Source: CAWEQW01 sp963811365 (GTDB taxonomy: Bacteria; Actinomycetota; Actinomycetes; Propionibacteriales; Nocardioidaceae). From it: a stretch of DNA of 64,000 bases. Below are positions 53,248 to 62,121 of this stretch, one piece after another. The notes beneath the pieces were generated by a model. That model was not told the DNA's origin, did no database searches, and saw only the letters and a list, made by a program, of their open reading frames with translations. The DNA lies in assembly GCA_963811365.1 (NCBI GenBank), contig CAWEQW010000014.1, forward strand, positions 1 through 64,000, read 5' to 3'. Position 1 is the first letter of the stretch; the number at the start of each line of letters is the position of its first letter. The position numbers were made by a program, and so were the translations under genes.

Positions 53248-54246
53248 TCACGGGCGGGCCCGGTCCGGGAGGCCGAGGCCAGCGCGGCCACCTCGGCCGC
53301 CCAGTAGGTGAGCACGACGTCGGCGCCGGCCCGGCGGATCGCGGTGAGCGACTCCAGGATGGCTGCGTCGCGGTCGATCCAGCCTCGGGCGGCCGCGGCC
53401 TCGACCATCGCGTACTCGCCCGAGACGTTGTAGGCGGCCACCGGTACGTCGACGGCCTCACGGACCGCGGCGAGCACGTCGAGGTAGGCCAGCGCAGGCT
53501 TGACCATCACCAGGTCGGCGCCCTCGGCGACGTCGAGCAGCGCCTCGCGGACGCCCTCGACGCGGTTGGCCGGGTCCTGCTGGTAGGTGCGCCGGTCGCC
53601 CTGCAGCGTGGAGGCGACGGCCTCCCGGAACGGCCCGAAGAACGCGGAGGAGTACTTCGCGGAGTAGGCCAGCACCACGACGTCCTGGTGGCCGGCCGCG
53701 TCGAGCGCGGCCCGGATCACGCCGACCTGGCCGTCCATCATCCCGCTGGGCGCCGACCACGGCGGCTCCGGCGCGGGCCTGGGCCACCGCCATCTCGGCG
53801 TACGCCGCCAGGGTCGCGTCGTTGTCGACCGCACCGCTCGGGCTCAGCAGGCCGCAGTGGCCGTGGTCGGTGAACTCGTCGAGGCACAGGTCCGCCATCA
53901 CCGGGACCGCGTCGCCGACCTCGGCCACCGCGTCCGCGATCGCCAGGTTGAGGATCCCCTCGGGGTCGAGCGCACCGCTGCCGCGGGCGTCCTTGTGCTC
54001 GGGGACCCCGAACAGCATGACCCCGCCCAGGCCGAGCTCCGCGGCCTCGGCGACGGCCTTGCGCAGGGTGTCGCGGGTGTGCTGGACCACTCCCGGCATG
54101 CTGCTGATCGGGACCGGCTCCGCGGCGCCCTCGCGGACGAACATCGGCAGCACCAGCTGGCGGGGCTCGAGCGAGGTCTCCGCCACCAGCCGGCGCAGCG
54201 CCGGGGTGCGCCGCAGGCGCCGCGGCCGGATCTGCGGGTAGCCCAT
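53248..54246 (-). CDS. hemB: Delta-aminolevulinic acid dehydratase (porphobilinogen synthase), frame broken
   Basis: From ATG 54246: MGYPQIRPRRLRRTPALRRLV, LPMFVREG, then PVMADLCLDEFTDHGHCGLLS. At about 53748 the frame moves, continuing with GMMDGQVGVIRAALD, LAYSAKYSSAFFGPFREA (active-site lysine in YSAKY) and MVKPALAYLDVL (second lysine). After TYWAAEVA the frame has no stop and runs into hemL. A TGA at 53248-53250 in a neighbouring frame gives 333 codons, a normal HemB length, so a second indel near 53255-53280 is likely. End coordinate is therefore tentative. Confidence 0.85.
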
Positions 54247-54248
54247 GC

Positions 54249-56061
54249 TCAGGTGGCCTTCCGTCGCGCCGACGGACGCCGCTCCGAGGGCCGGGTGACC
54301 GGCTGGCCGGCCTCGACGAGCGCCGCCCGGCGCGCGGCCCCGAAGTCCGCCAGCGCGGCGGCCAGCGCCTCCACCGAGGGGCTGGGCGCGAGCACGTCGA
54401 CACGCAGGCCGTGCTCCTCGGCGGTCTTGGCCGTGGCCGGGCCGATCACCGCGATCACCGTGGAGGTGTGCGGCTTGCCGGCGATGCCGACCAGGTTGCG
54501 CACCGTCGAGGACGAGGTGAACACGACCGCGTCGAACCTGCCGGACTTGATCGCCTCGCGGGTCGGCGCCGGCGGCGGCGCGGCGCGGACCGTGCGGTAC
54601 GCCGTGACGTCGTCCACCTCCCAGCCGAGCGCGACGAGCCCGGCCACCAGGGTCTCGGTGGCGATGTCGGCGCGCGGCAGGAAGACCCGGTTGATCGGGT
54701 CGAGCACCTCGTCGAACGGTGGCCAGTCCTCGAGCAGGCCGCGGGCGGACTGCTCGCCGGAGGGCACCAGGTCGGCGCGCAGCCCCCAGTCGGCGATCGC
54801 GGCGGCGGTCTTCTCGCCCACGGCGGCGATCTTGAGGCCCGAGAACGCCCGGGCGTCGAGGCCGTACTCGTCGAACTTCTCCCGGACCGCCCGGACCGCG
54901 TTGACGGAGGTGAAGGCGATCCACTCGTAGCGGCCCTCGACGAGCCCGCGGATCGCCTTGTCCATCTGCTGCGGGTTGCGCGGCGGCTCGACGGAGATCG
55001 TCGGCACCTCCTCGGGCACCGCACCGTAGCTGCGCAGGCCGCGCGGACAGCGAGCCGGCCTGCTCCTTGGTGCGCGGCACGAGCACCCGCCAGCCGAACA
55101 GCGGCTTGGTCTCGAACCAGGACAGCGTGCTGCGGAGGTCGACGACCTCGCCGACCACCACGACCGCCGGCGGGGCCATCTGCGCGGTCCGGGCGTCGGC
55201 GGCGATCCGCTCCAGGGTGGAGACCACCGTGACCTGCTCGGTGGTGGTGCCGACCCTGGTCATCGCGACCGGGGTGGTCGCGGCACGGCCGGCCGCGACG
55301 AGCGCGCGGGAGATGTCCCCGATGCCGTTCACGGCCGACAGCAGCACCAGCGTGCGGTCGTCGGCGTACTGCGTCCAGTCGACCTTCGCCTCGCCGCAGG
55401 TGACGACCGCGACCTCGCGGCTCTTCTTCGTGGTCAGCGGCACTCCGGCGTACGCCGGCACCGCGGTCACCGACGAGACGCCGGGCACGATCTCGAAGCC
55501 GACGCCGGCCCTGACGCACGCCTGCGCCTCCTCCGGGCCCGAGGCGTACACGAACGGGTCGCCGGCCATCAGCCGCACCACCCGGCACCCGGACCTGGCC
55601 TGCTTCACCACGACCTTCGCGCGGCCGGCGTGGGTCAGCGGCTGGCCGTCCTGGCCGAAGCCGCCGTCGACGACCTCGGCCTGCGGGCAGATCGACGACA
55701 CGAGGTCGGCGTGCGCGGGCACCTCGGTCACCACGACCTCGGCCTGCCGGAGCAGCTCGACGGCCCGGACGGTGAGCAGGTCGGGGTCTCCGGGGCCGCT
55801 GCCGACGAACGACACGAAGCCGTTGGTGCGGGCCGACGGCACGGGCGGCTCCGGCACGGAGGCCGTGCTCACCTGCCGCGTCGTGCTGCTCTTCGGAGCG
55901 GTCTTCTTCGCGGGGGCAGCGGTGCGGTTGGTCACGGTGTTGCTCACAGTCGCCTTCTTGCTGGTGGTCGTGGGCTGTGGGACGGCCCGGTCTGGGTCGG
56001 GCCGGGCCGTTCTGCTGGTGGTCGCGTCGCCCTCGGGCGGAGTGCTGCGACGGGCGCTCAC
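54249..56061 (-). CDS. hemD: Uroporphyrinogen-III C-methyltransferase / uroporphyrinogen-III synthase fusion, frame broken near 55040
   Basis: A bifunctional protein of about 600 residues. Residues about 75-330 are SUMT (VSFVGSGPGDPDLLTVRAVELL, RLMAGDPFVYASGPEEA, VPGVSSVTAVPAYAGVPLT). After SLSA the frame shifts (about 55036-55044), and the next frame supplies the HemD domain (SYGAVPEEVPTISVEPP, FTSVNAV, AVGEKTAAAI, VFTSSSTVRNL). A 75-residue Thr/Lys/Ala/Pro-rich N-terminal extension (TAAPAKKTAPKSSTTRQ) precedes SUMT. GTG 56061 overlaps the hemC stop. The SUMT half branches toward siroheme/cobalamin while HemD leads to heme. Confidence 0.88.
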
Positions 56062-56990
56062 GGGACACGCTCCGCGATGAGCGCGGCGGCCCCGTCCTCG
56101 AGCATCTCGCCGGCCAGTCGCCGGCCGAGACCGACCGGGTCGCCAGGGGCGCCAGTACCCGACATCCGGACGACGAGTCCCCCGTCGGGCGAGAGCACCG
56201 CTGCGCGCAGCCAGAGCTCGTCGCCGGCCTCACCCTCGGCCACCTCGGCGAGCGCGCCGACCGGCGCCGAGCAGCCCACCTCGAGCTCGGCGAGCACCGC
56301 GCGCTCGGCCTCCACCGCGGCCCGGGTGCGCGGGTCCTGGAGCGCGCCCCGGACCTCGGCCACGAGCGCGGCGTCGGCGCTGCGGCACTCCACCGCGAGC
56401 GCGCCCTGGCCGGGCGCCGGCAGCATCTGGAGCGGGTCCAGGACCTCGGTCACCTCCTCGAGGCGGCCGAGCCGGCCGATCCCGGCGCGGGCCAGGACGA
56501 CCGCGTCGACGGCTCCCTCGGCGACCTTGCGGATCCGGGTCTCGACGTTCCCGCGGATGCCGACGACGTCGAGACCGAGGCCGAGCGCGTGCAGCTGGGC
56601 GGCGCGCCGCACCGACCCGGTGCCGACCCGCGAGCCGGGCGGCAGCTCGCCGAGCGTGAGCCCGTCCCGGGCGACCACGACGTCGCGCGGGTCCTCGCGC
56701 AGGGGTACGGCGGCCAGCGTGATCTCGTCGTGGGGGTAGGTGGGCAGGTCCTTGAGGGAGTGCACCGCGAGGTCGACGCGCTCCCCCAGCAGCGCCTCGC
56801 GCAGGGCGTTGACGAACACCCCGACCCCGCCGAGCGAGGCGAGCGGCGCAGAGGTCACATCGCCGTGGGTGGTCACCTCGACCAGCTCGACCTCGCGGCC
56901 GAGCGCGGCGGACAGGGCGTCGGCGACCGTCCCGGACTGGGTCCTCGCCAGCATCGAGGCGCGGGTGCCGAGGCGCAGCGTGGCGGACAT
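56058..56990 (-). CDS. hemC: Hydroxymethylbilane synthase (porphobilinogen deaminase)
   Basis: A 310-residue enzyme that polymerises four porphobilinogens. LRLGTRASMLARTQS at the start, VHSLKDLPTYP (80s), GTGSVRRAAQLHAL (125-135), IRGNVETRIRK and the dipyrromethane-cofactor cysteine Cys240 in LEVGCSAPVGA. ATG 56990 overlaps the hemA stop. Intact frame. Confidence 0.95.
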   Translation of the reverse strand: MSATLRLGTRASMLARTQSGTVADALSAALGREVELVEVTTHGDVTSAPLASLGGVGVFVNALREALLGERVDLAVHSLKDLPTYPHDEITLAAVPLREDPRDVVVARDGLTLGELPPGSRVGTGSVRRAAQLHALGLGLDVVGIRGNVETRIRKVAEGAVDAVVLARAGIGRLGRLEEVTEVLDPLQMLPAPGQGALAVECRSADAALVAEVRGALQDPRTRAAVEAERAVLAELEVGCSAPVGALAEVAEGEAGDELWLRAAVLSPDGGLVVRMSGTGAPGDPVGLGRRLAGEMLEDGAAALIAERVP

Positions 56991-58282
56991 CAGGACACCT
57001 CCCCGCGGGTCACCGCGTCGACGGCGTACGGGTCCAGCGCGAAGAGCTCGGCCAGCGCCTCGGCGTAGGAGACCGCCCCGGTCTCGTTGGCCAGCTCCTT
57101 GACGCGCACCGTGGGCTGGTGGAGCAGCTTGTCGGCCACCCGGCGCACGGCGTGCTCGACCTCGGCCCGCACCTCGGGGTCGAGGTCGGGGAGCCGGGTC
57201 GTCAGCCGCTGCATCTCGGCGTCGACGACGCCGGTCGCCATGGTGCGCAGCGCGACCACCGTGGGCTTGACGCTGGCGGTCCGGCGGGCGGCCAGGAAGG
57301 CGGCTATCTCCTGGGCGACGATGTCGCGGACCGCGGCCACGTCGGCGGCGCCCTCCCCCTCGTGGACCTCCTCGGCGAGCCGGGCGAGGCCGATCAGCGA
57401 GACTCCGGGCAGCTCGTCGACCGCGGGGTCGACGTCGTGCGGCAGGGCGAGGTCGATGACCGCGAGCGGCGTGGTGGTCGTGGCCCGCGCGGCGGCGACC
57501 GTGGCGAGCGGCAGCACGACACCGGTCGCGCCGGTGCACGAGACCAGGACGTCCGCGTCGGCGATCTGCTCGGGAAGGTCGGCGAGCAGCGTCGCGCGGG
57601 CGTCGTACGCGTCGGCGAGGCGCTGGGCGCGCGCGGGGGTGCGGGAGGCGACGACGACGTCGGCGGCGCCCATCCGGCGCAGCGTCGCGACGGCCAGCGA
57701 GGCCATCGAGCCGGCGCCGACGACCACCACTCGGGTGCCCTCGATCGTGCCGACGTGCTGCACGGCCCGGTCGACCGCCACGGAGACCAGGGAGGGGGCC
57801 GCCCGGTCGATGTCGGTCTCGGCGTGCACCCGCTTGCCGACGCGGAGCGCCTGCTGGAAGAGCGCGTTGAGCGACGGGCCGAGCGTGGCGTGCTCCTGGC
57901 CGACCCGCAGAGCCTCCCGGGCCTGGCCCAGGATCTGGCCCTCGCCCACGACCATCGAGTCGAGACCGGAGGCGACGTTGAACAGGTGGGAGACCGCTCC
58001 GTCGTCGTAGTGCACGTAGAGGTGCGGCACGACGTCCTCGGGGGTCTCGTCGGCGAGCTCGCACAGCATCCGCGACACGGTCTCGACGCTGCCGTGGAAC
58101 CGGTCGACGTCGGCGTAGATCTCGATGCGGTTGCAGGTGGCCAGCACGGTCGCCTCGAGGACGTGCTCGGAGCCGGCCACGTCGGTCACGAGCTTGGTCA
58201 GCCCCGGCGCGTCGAGGACCAGCCGCTCGAGCACGGACACCGGGGCCGTCCGGTGGGAGACACCCACGACGAGCACGCTCAC
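56990..58282 (-). CDS. hemA: Glutamyl-tRNA reductase
   Basis: A 430-residue enzyme that makes glutamate-1-semialdehyde from Glu-tRNA, first step of C5 heme synthesis. GVSHRTAPVSVLERL, catalytic Cys50 in LATCNRIEIYADVDRFH, SGLDSMVVGEGQILGQ, NADPH loop VVVVGAGSMASLAV and a C-terminal dimerisation domain. GTG 58282 overlaps the rex stop, so Rex and heme genes are co-transcribed. Confidence 0.95.
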   Translation of the reverse strand: MSVLVVGVSHRTAPVSVLERLVLDAPGLTKLVTDVAGSEHVLEATVLATCNRIEIYADVDRFHGSVETVSRMLCELADETPEDVVPHLYVHYDDGAVSHLFNVASGLDSMVVGEGQILGQAREALRVGQEHATLGPSLNALFQQALRVGKRVHAETDIDRAAPSLVSVAVDRAVQHVGTIEGTRVVVVGAGSMASLAVATLRRMGAADVVVASRTPARAQRLADAYDARATLLADLPEQIADADVLVSCTGATGVVLPLATVAAARATTTTPLAVIDLALPHDVDPAVDELPGVSLIGLARLAEEVHEGEGAADVAAVRDIVAQEIAAFLAARRTASVKPTVVALRTMATGVVDAEMQRLTTRLPDLDPEVRAEVEHAVRRVADKLLHQPTVRVKELANETGAVSYAEALAELFALDPYAVDAVTRGEVS

Positions 58283-59070
58283 GCACCCACCACCTTGGCG
58301 TCGACCGTGGGCACGGCCAGCGGGTCGGAGGCGGCCGGCTCCGCGAGCGCCTTGCGCTGCTCGTGGTAGGCCAGGATCTGCAGCTCGATGGAGAGGTCGA
58401 CCTTGCGGACGTCGACCCCCTCGGGCACGGCGAGCACCGTCGGAGCGAAGTTCAGCACGCTGGTGATCCCGGCGCCGACGAGCCGGTCGCAGACCGCCTG
58501 GGCCGAGGGTGCCGGGGTCGCGATCACGCCGATGGCGATGCGGTGCTCCGCGACCAGCGACTCGAGGTCGTCGAAGGGCCGCACCGCGAGGTCGCCGACG
58601 CACTCGCCCTGCCGCTCGGGGTCGGCGTCGAGGAGGGCCACGATGCGAAAGCCCCGGGAGCTGAAGCCCGAGTAGTTCGCCAGCGCGTGGCCCAGGTTGC
58701 CGATGCCGACGATGACGACCGGCCAGTCCTGGGTCACCCCGATCTCGCGGGCGATCTGGTAGCGGAGGTACTCCACGTCGTACCCGACACCGCGGGTGCC
58801 GTAGGAGCCGAGGTAGGACAGGTCCTTGCGGAGCTTGGCGCTGTTGACGCCGGCCGCGGTGGCCAGCTCCTCGCTGCTGCACGTCGCGATGCCGCGCTCG
58901 GCGAGGGTGACCAGCGCCCGCAGGTACACCGGCAGGCGGGCGACTGTGGCCTCGGGGATCCCGCGGTGCGCGGCCGCCGGGGCGGTCTGCCGGATCACCG
59001 GCGAGACGTCGGCAGCGGTCGGCCGGGAGACGCCGTCGCCCGGCGTCCCGGTCCCACGTGGTGGCGTCAC
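58279..59070 (-). CDS. rex: Redox-sensing transcriptional repressor Rex
   Basis: A 263-residue NADH/NAD+-sensing repressor. Winged helix about 40-100 (LPVYLRALVTLAE, CSSEELATAAGVNSAKLRKDLSYLGSYGTRGVGYDV), Rossmann fold from 117 (PVVIVGIGNLGHALANY, GxGxxG), and C-terminal swap helix (VDLSIELQILAYHEQRKA). High NADH releases it from DNA. GTG 59070 is preceded by AGGAG; a longer frame upstream would cross the promoter. About 25 extra Pro/Gly/Thr-rich N-terminal residues compared with the minimal family. Confidence 0.93.
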   Translation of the reverse strand: MTPPRGTGTPGDGVSRPTAADVSPVIRQTAPAAAHRGIPEATVARLPVYLRALVTLAERGIATCSSEELATAAGVNSAKLRKDLSYLGSYGTRGVGYDVEYLRYQIAREIGVTQDWPVVIVGIGNLGHALANYSGFSSRGFRIVALLDADPERQGECVGDLAVRPFDDLESLVAEHRIAIGVIATPAPSAQAVCDRLVGAGITSVLNFAPTVLAVPEGVDVRKVDLSIELQILAYHEQRKALAEPAASDPLAVPTVDAKVVGA

Positions 59071-59140
59071 GACTCTCCTGATCGCTGCCGAGACGGGATG
59101 ACTCCGACTTTCGGCCCGTCTGCGGAGGGCAGCCCCGATC

Positions 59141-59172
59141 ACTTTAGGAGTTTGTGAACGCGAGAACAAACT
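59141..59172 (-). promoter_or_regulatory. rex-hem promoter with overlapping Rex-like operator
   Basis: On the minus strand, -35 TTGTTC (59164-59169), a 17-base spacer, and -10 TAAAGT (59141-59146). The 24-base element at 59149-59172, AGTTTGT...ACAAACT, has 7-bp inverted arms; read on the plus strand it begins TTGTGAACGCG, the Rex half-site TTGTGAA followed by a degenerate second half. It covers the -35 and spacer, so bound Rex would block transcription: autoregulation, as in the S. coelicolor rex-hem operon. Confidence 0.7.
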
Positions 59173-59255
59173 GAGCCCGCACCGCACTAGCACACGTGAG
59201 CCTGGTCACGGCACCCGGGGCGGGAGCGGAGCCGGAGGCGTCGCCGGTGCGATGG

Positions 59256-59549
59256 TCAGCCGAGCGCCTGACGCAGCCGTTCCGGGTCCACCCGCCAGAA
59301 GTCGTGCTGCCGGCCGTCCACGAGGGTGACCGGGATCTGCTCGCCGTACTCCCGCATCAGCGCGTCGGAGGAGCTGATGTCGACCTCGTCGACGCGCTCG
59401 CCGAGCTCGGCGCAGACCGCCTCGACGACGGCCCGGGCGTCGTCGCACAGGTGGCAGCCCGGCTTCGTGTAGAGCAGCACCCGGGGAGGCGGCTCGCCCA
59501 GCTCGGTCTGCGGGCGGTCGAGCGGGTCGTCGGCGGACGCGTCGCTCAT
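59256..59549 (-). CDS. Glutaredoxin-like thiol protein
   Basis: A 97-residue protein with a glutaredoxin fold: VLLYTKPGCHLCDDARAVVEAV (CxxC as CHLC, near residues 32-35), IPVTLVDGRQHDFWRVD with the cis-Pro region. Resembles the DUF836 group; in M. tuberculosis a similar protein (Rv0508) precedes hemA. ATG 59549 overlaps the stop of the upstream ligase. A gap of 185 bases with the rex promoter separates it from rex. Confidence 0.88.
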   Translation of the reverse strand: MSDASADDPLDRPQTELGEPPPRVLLYTKPGCHLCDDARAVVEAVCAELGERVDEVDISSSDALMREYGEQIPVTLVDGRQHDFWRVDPERLRQALG

Positions 59550-61141
59550 CCGAGCAGCCCCGCGTCGCGGTGCCGGCGGGCGGCACGCAGCCGGCCCTTG
59601 GCCACCTTGCCGGTCACGGTGTGCGGGAGGTCCTCCACGACGTGCACCTCGTGCGGCTGCTTGAAGCGCGCCAGACGTACGGCGCAGTGCTCGCGGACCT
59701 GCTCGACCAGCGTCTCGTCGGAGGAGCCGTGGTCGGGCAGACGCCGGACGTAGGCGACCACCGCCTCACCGGTGCGCTCGTCGGACGCCCCGATGACCGC
59801 CGCCTCGGCGACGCCCTCGACCTCGGCGATCACCTCCTCGACCTCCACCGGGTAGACGTTGAAGCCGGATACGATGACCAGCTCGCGGAGCCGGTCGACG
59901 AGGAACAGGTCGCCTTCCGGGTCGAGGAGGCCGACGTCGCCCGTGGCGTACCAGCCGTCGTCGTCGGGGCCGTCGGTCCCCTCGGGCCAGTACCCGCTGA
60001 ACAGGTTGTCGCCGCGCAGCAGGATCTCGCCGGGGTCGCCGACCACCGGGGGCCGGCCGTCGTCGTCGACCAGCCGGAGCTCCACCCCGGGCAGCGCGGC
60101 ACCCACCGACCCGCGCTTGAGGTGGCCGCTGCACAGCGTCGAGGTGACCACGGGAGCGGCCTCGGTGAGCCCGTAGCCCTGGTGGACCATGACGCCGGTC
60201 GTGTCGGTGAACCGGTCCGCCACGTCCGGCGCGAGCGGCGCCGACCCCGAGAGCACCACGCGCAGCCCCCGGGCCCGAGTCGCCAGCTCGGGGACCGCGA
60301 GCCACGACGTCAGCACGGACGGCGCGACGGGAGCGACGCTCACCTGGTGCTCGGCGATGACGTCCAGCGTGTCGCGGGGGTCGAACGACTCGACCAGGAC
60401 GAGCGCGGCCTGCTGGCGGACCACCTGGGCGAGCACGGCGTTGAGCCCGTAGACGTGGAACAGCGGGAGCACGCCGAGCACGACGTCGTCGCGGACCAGA
60501 GGCGGCGGCAGCATCCGTGCGGCCTGCTCGACGTTGGCCAGCAGCGCCCGGTGGCTGAGCATCGCGCCGCGGGGGCGTCCGGAGGTGCCGCTGGTGTAGA
60601 GCAGCACCGCGAGCGCCTCGGGGTCCTCGACCGCACGCGGCGGCTCGCCGTCGACGGCCACCAGGTCGGCGTAGGCCGTCTCCCCGGGCAGCGCCGGCGC
60701 GCCGGTCACCACGATCCGCGGGACCGAGCTACGCGCCCGCAGCTCCTCGTCGGCCCCGGCGAGAGCGTCCTGGAGTCCCGCGACCGCCGAGCGCACCGTG
60801 GTGGCGGTGAGGTGGTCGGCCACCACGAGCCGGGCGCCGCAGTCGGCGACCATCCGCACCAGCTCGCCCGTGGCTGCCCGGGAGTTCACGGGCACGGCGA
60901 CGAGGCGGGCGCGCAACGCGCCGAGGTACGCGGTGACGAACTCGAGCCGGTTGGCCAGCGCGATCACGACCCGGTAGCCGGCCACCAGGCCCATCCGGTC
61001 GAAGCCGTGCGCGACCCGGTCCACCTCGGCGTCGAGCTCCGCCCAGGTCACCCGCCGACCGGTGGCCACCTCGACGACGGCCGTGCGCTCGCCACTCTCC
61101 CGCGCCGCGCGCGTCAGGAGATCCGGGAGATGAGCGCTCAC
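59546..61141 (-). CDS. AMP-dependent fatty acid / long-chain acyl-CoA ligase
   Basis: A 531-residue adenylate-forming enzyme. LLYTSGTSGRPRGAMLSHRAL is the P-loop, GVLPLFHVYGLNAVL the A4 region, VHQGYGLTEAAPVV motif A5, WYATGDVGLLD the Asp motif, and LPHTVTGKVAKGRL the catalytic lysine. The substrate is probably a fatty or other carboxylic acid; specificity cannot be read. GTG 61141. Divergent from the HAD phosphatase, coupled to the glutaredoxin gene (ATGA). Confidence 0.88.
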   Translation of the reverse strand: MSAHLPDLLTRAARESGERTAVVEVATGRRVTWAELDAEVDRVAHGFDRMGLVAGYRVVIALANRLEFVTAYLGALRARLVAVPVNSRAATGELVRMVADCGARLVVADHLTATTVRSAVAGLQDALAGADEELRARSSVPRIVVTGAPALPGETAYADLVAVDGEPPRAVEDPEALAVLLYTSGTSGRPRGAMLSHRALLANVEQAARMLPPPLVRDDVVLGVLPLFHVYGLNAVLAQVVRQQAALVLVESFDPRDTLDVIAEHQVSVAPVAPSVLTSWLAVPELATRARGLRVVLSGSAPLAPDVADRFTDTTGVMVHQGYGLTEAAPVVTSTLCSGHLKRGSVGAALPGVELRLVDDDGRPPVVGDPGEILLRGDNLFSGYWPEGTDGPDDDGWYATGDVGLLDPEGDLFLVDRLRELVIVSGFNVYPVEVEEVIAEVEGVAEAAVIGASDERTGEAVVAYVRRLPDHGSSDETLVEQVREHCAVRLARFKQPHEVHVVEDLPHTVTGKVAKGRLRAARRHRDAGLLG

Positions 61142-61184
61142 ACCGGTGAGTCTGGCACACCACGCGCAACCCCTCCGGCGCCAC

Positions 61185-61190
61185 TAGGGT
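61185..61190 (+). promoter_or_regulatory. -10 hexamer TAGGGT, leaderless promoter of HAD-IB gene
   Basis: TAGGGT ends 6 bases before GTG 61197 with no ribosome-binding site, the same geometry as other leaderless candidates here. Confidence 0.5.
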
Positions 61191-61196
61191 GGCGGT

Positions 61197-62096
61197 GTGA
61201 ACGGCGACCAGAGGCCTCCGCGCGACGTCGCCGGGCGGCCGCGTGACCTGCGTGCCCGCTCCGTGCTCGCCGGCGAGGCCGCCGCCGCGGTCGCCGAGGT
61301 CGAGTCGTCGCTCGAGACGCCGCCCGACCCCACCGCCGCCGCCTTCTTCGACGTGGACAACACCGTGCTGCAGGGCGCGGCGCTCTTCCACCTCGCCCGG
61401 GGGCTGCACCGGCGGAAGTTCTTCACCACCCGCGACATCCTGGCCGCCGGCTGGAAGCAGGCCTACTTCCGCTTCGTCGGCGTGGAGGACCCCGACCACG
61501 TCGCGGAGGCGCGCGCCTCCGCGCTCGAGTTCATCAAGGGACACCCGGTCTCCGAGCTCGAGGAGATCAGCGAGGAGATCTTCGAGGAGGCGATGGCGCG
61601 CCGGATCTGGCCCGGCACACGCGCCCTGGCCCAGATGCACCTCGACCAGGGCCAGCGGGTCTGGCTGGTCACCGCCGCGCCGGTCGAGATCGCCACGATC
61701 ATCGCCCGACGGCTCGGGCTGACCGGCGCGCTGGGCACCGTCTCCGAGCAGGTCGACGGGGTGTACACCGGGCGGCTGGTCGGCGACATGCTGCACGGCC
61801 CCGCGAAGGGGGAGGCGGTCAAGGCCCTGGCCGAGCGCGAGGGCCTCGACCTGTCCCGCTGCGCGGCGTACTCCGACTCCCACAACGACCTGCCGATGCT
61901 GAGCCTGGTCGGCGACCCGTGCGTGATCAACCCGGACTCCCGGCTGCGCGACCACGCCAGGGCCAACGGATGGCGGGTCCGCGACTACCGCACCGGACGC
62001 AAGGCGGCCCGGGCCGGGCTGGCCACCGCGCTGGCCGCCGGGGCGGTCACCGGCACCGTCGCGGCCGGGGCCGCGCTCCGGCGCCGGCTGCACTGA
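61197..62096 (+). CDS. HAD-superfamily IB hydrolase, SerB1-like phosphatase
   Basis: A 299-residue phosphatase. AAFFDVDNTVLQGAALF holds the nucleophile (DxDxT), WLVTAAPVEIA motif II, GPAKGEAVKAL motif III lysine, and AAYSDSHNDLPMLSLVGDP motif IV. The cap region is helical and acidic (VSELEEISEEIFEEAM). A hydrophobic Ala/Gly helix near 270-290 may anchor it to the membrane. TIGR01490-type (inhibition of morphological differentiation family). Substrate unknown; phosphoserine or phosphatidylglycerol phosphate are possibilities. Confidence 0.88.
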   Translation: MNGDQRPPRDVAGRPRDLRARSVLAGEAAAAVAEVESSLETPPDPTAAAFFDVDNTVLQGAALFHLARGLHRRKFFTTRDILAAGWKQAYFRFVGVEDPDHVAEARASALEFIKGHPVSELEEISEEIFEEAMARRIWPGTRALAQMHLDQGQRVWLVTAAPVEIATIIARRLGLTGALGTVSEQVDGVYTGRLVGDMLHGPAKGEAVKALAEREGLDLSRCAAYSDSHNDLPMLSLVGDPCVINPDSRLRDHARANGWRVRDYRTGRKAARAGLATALAAGAVTGTVAAGAALRRRLH

Positions 62097-62121
62097 CCGA
62101 GCACCGCGCCCACCGCGTTCG

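Noticed and set aside
53138..54246. A genuine HemB-HemL fusion enzyme
   Set aside because: The linking sequence is unconserved low complexity, a TGA in the adjacent frame gives the usual HemB length, and the region is full of other indels.
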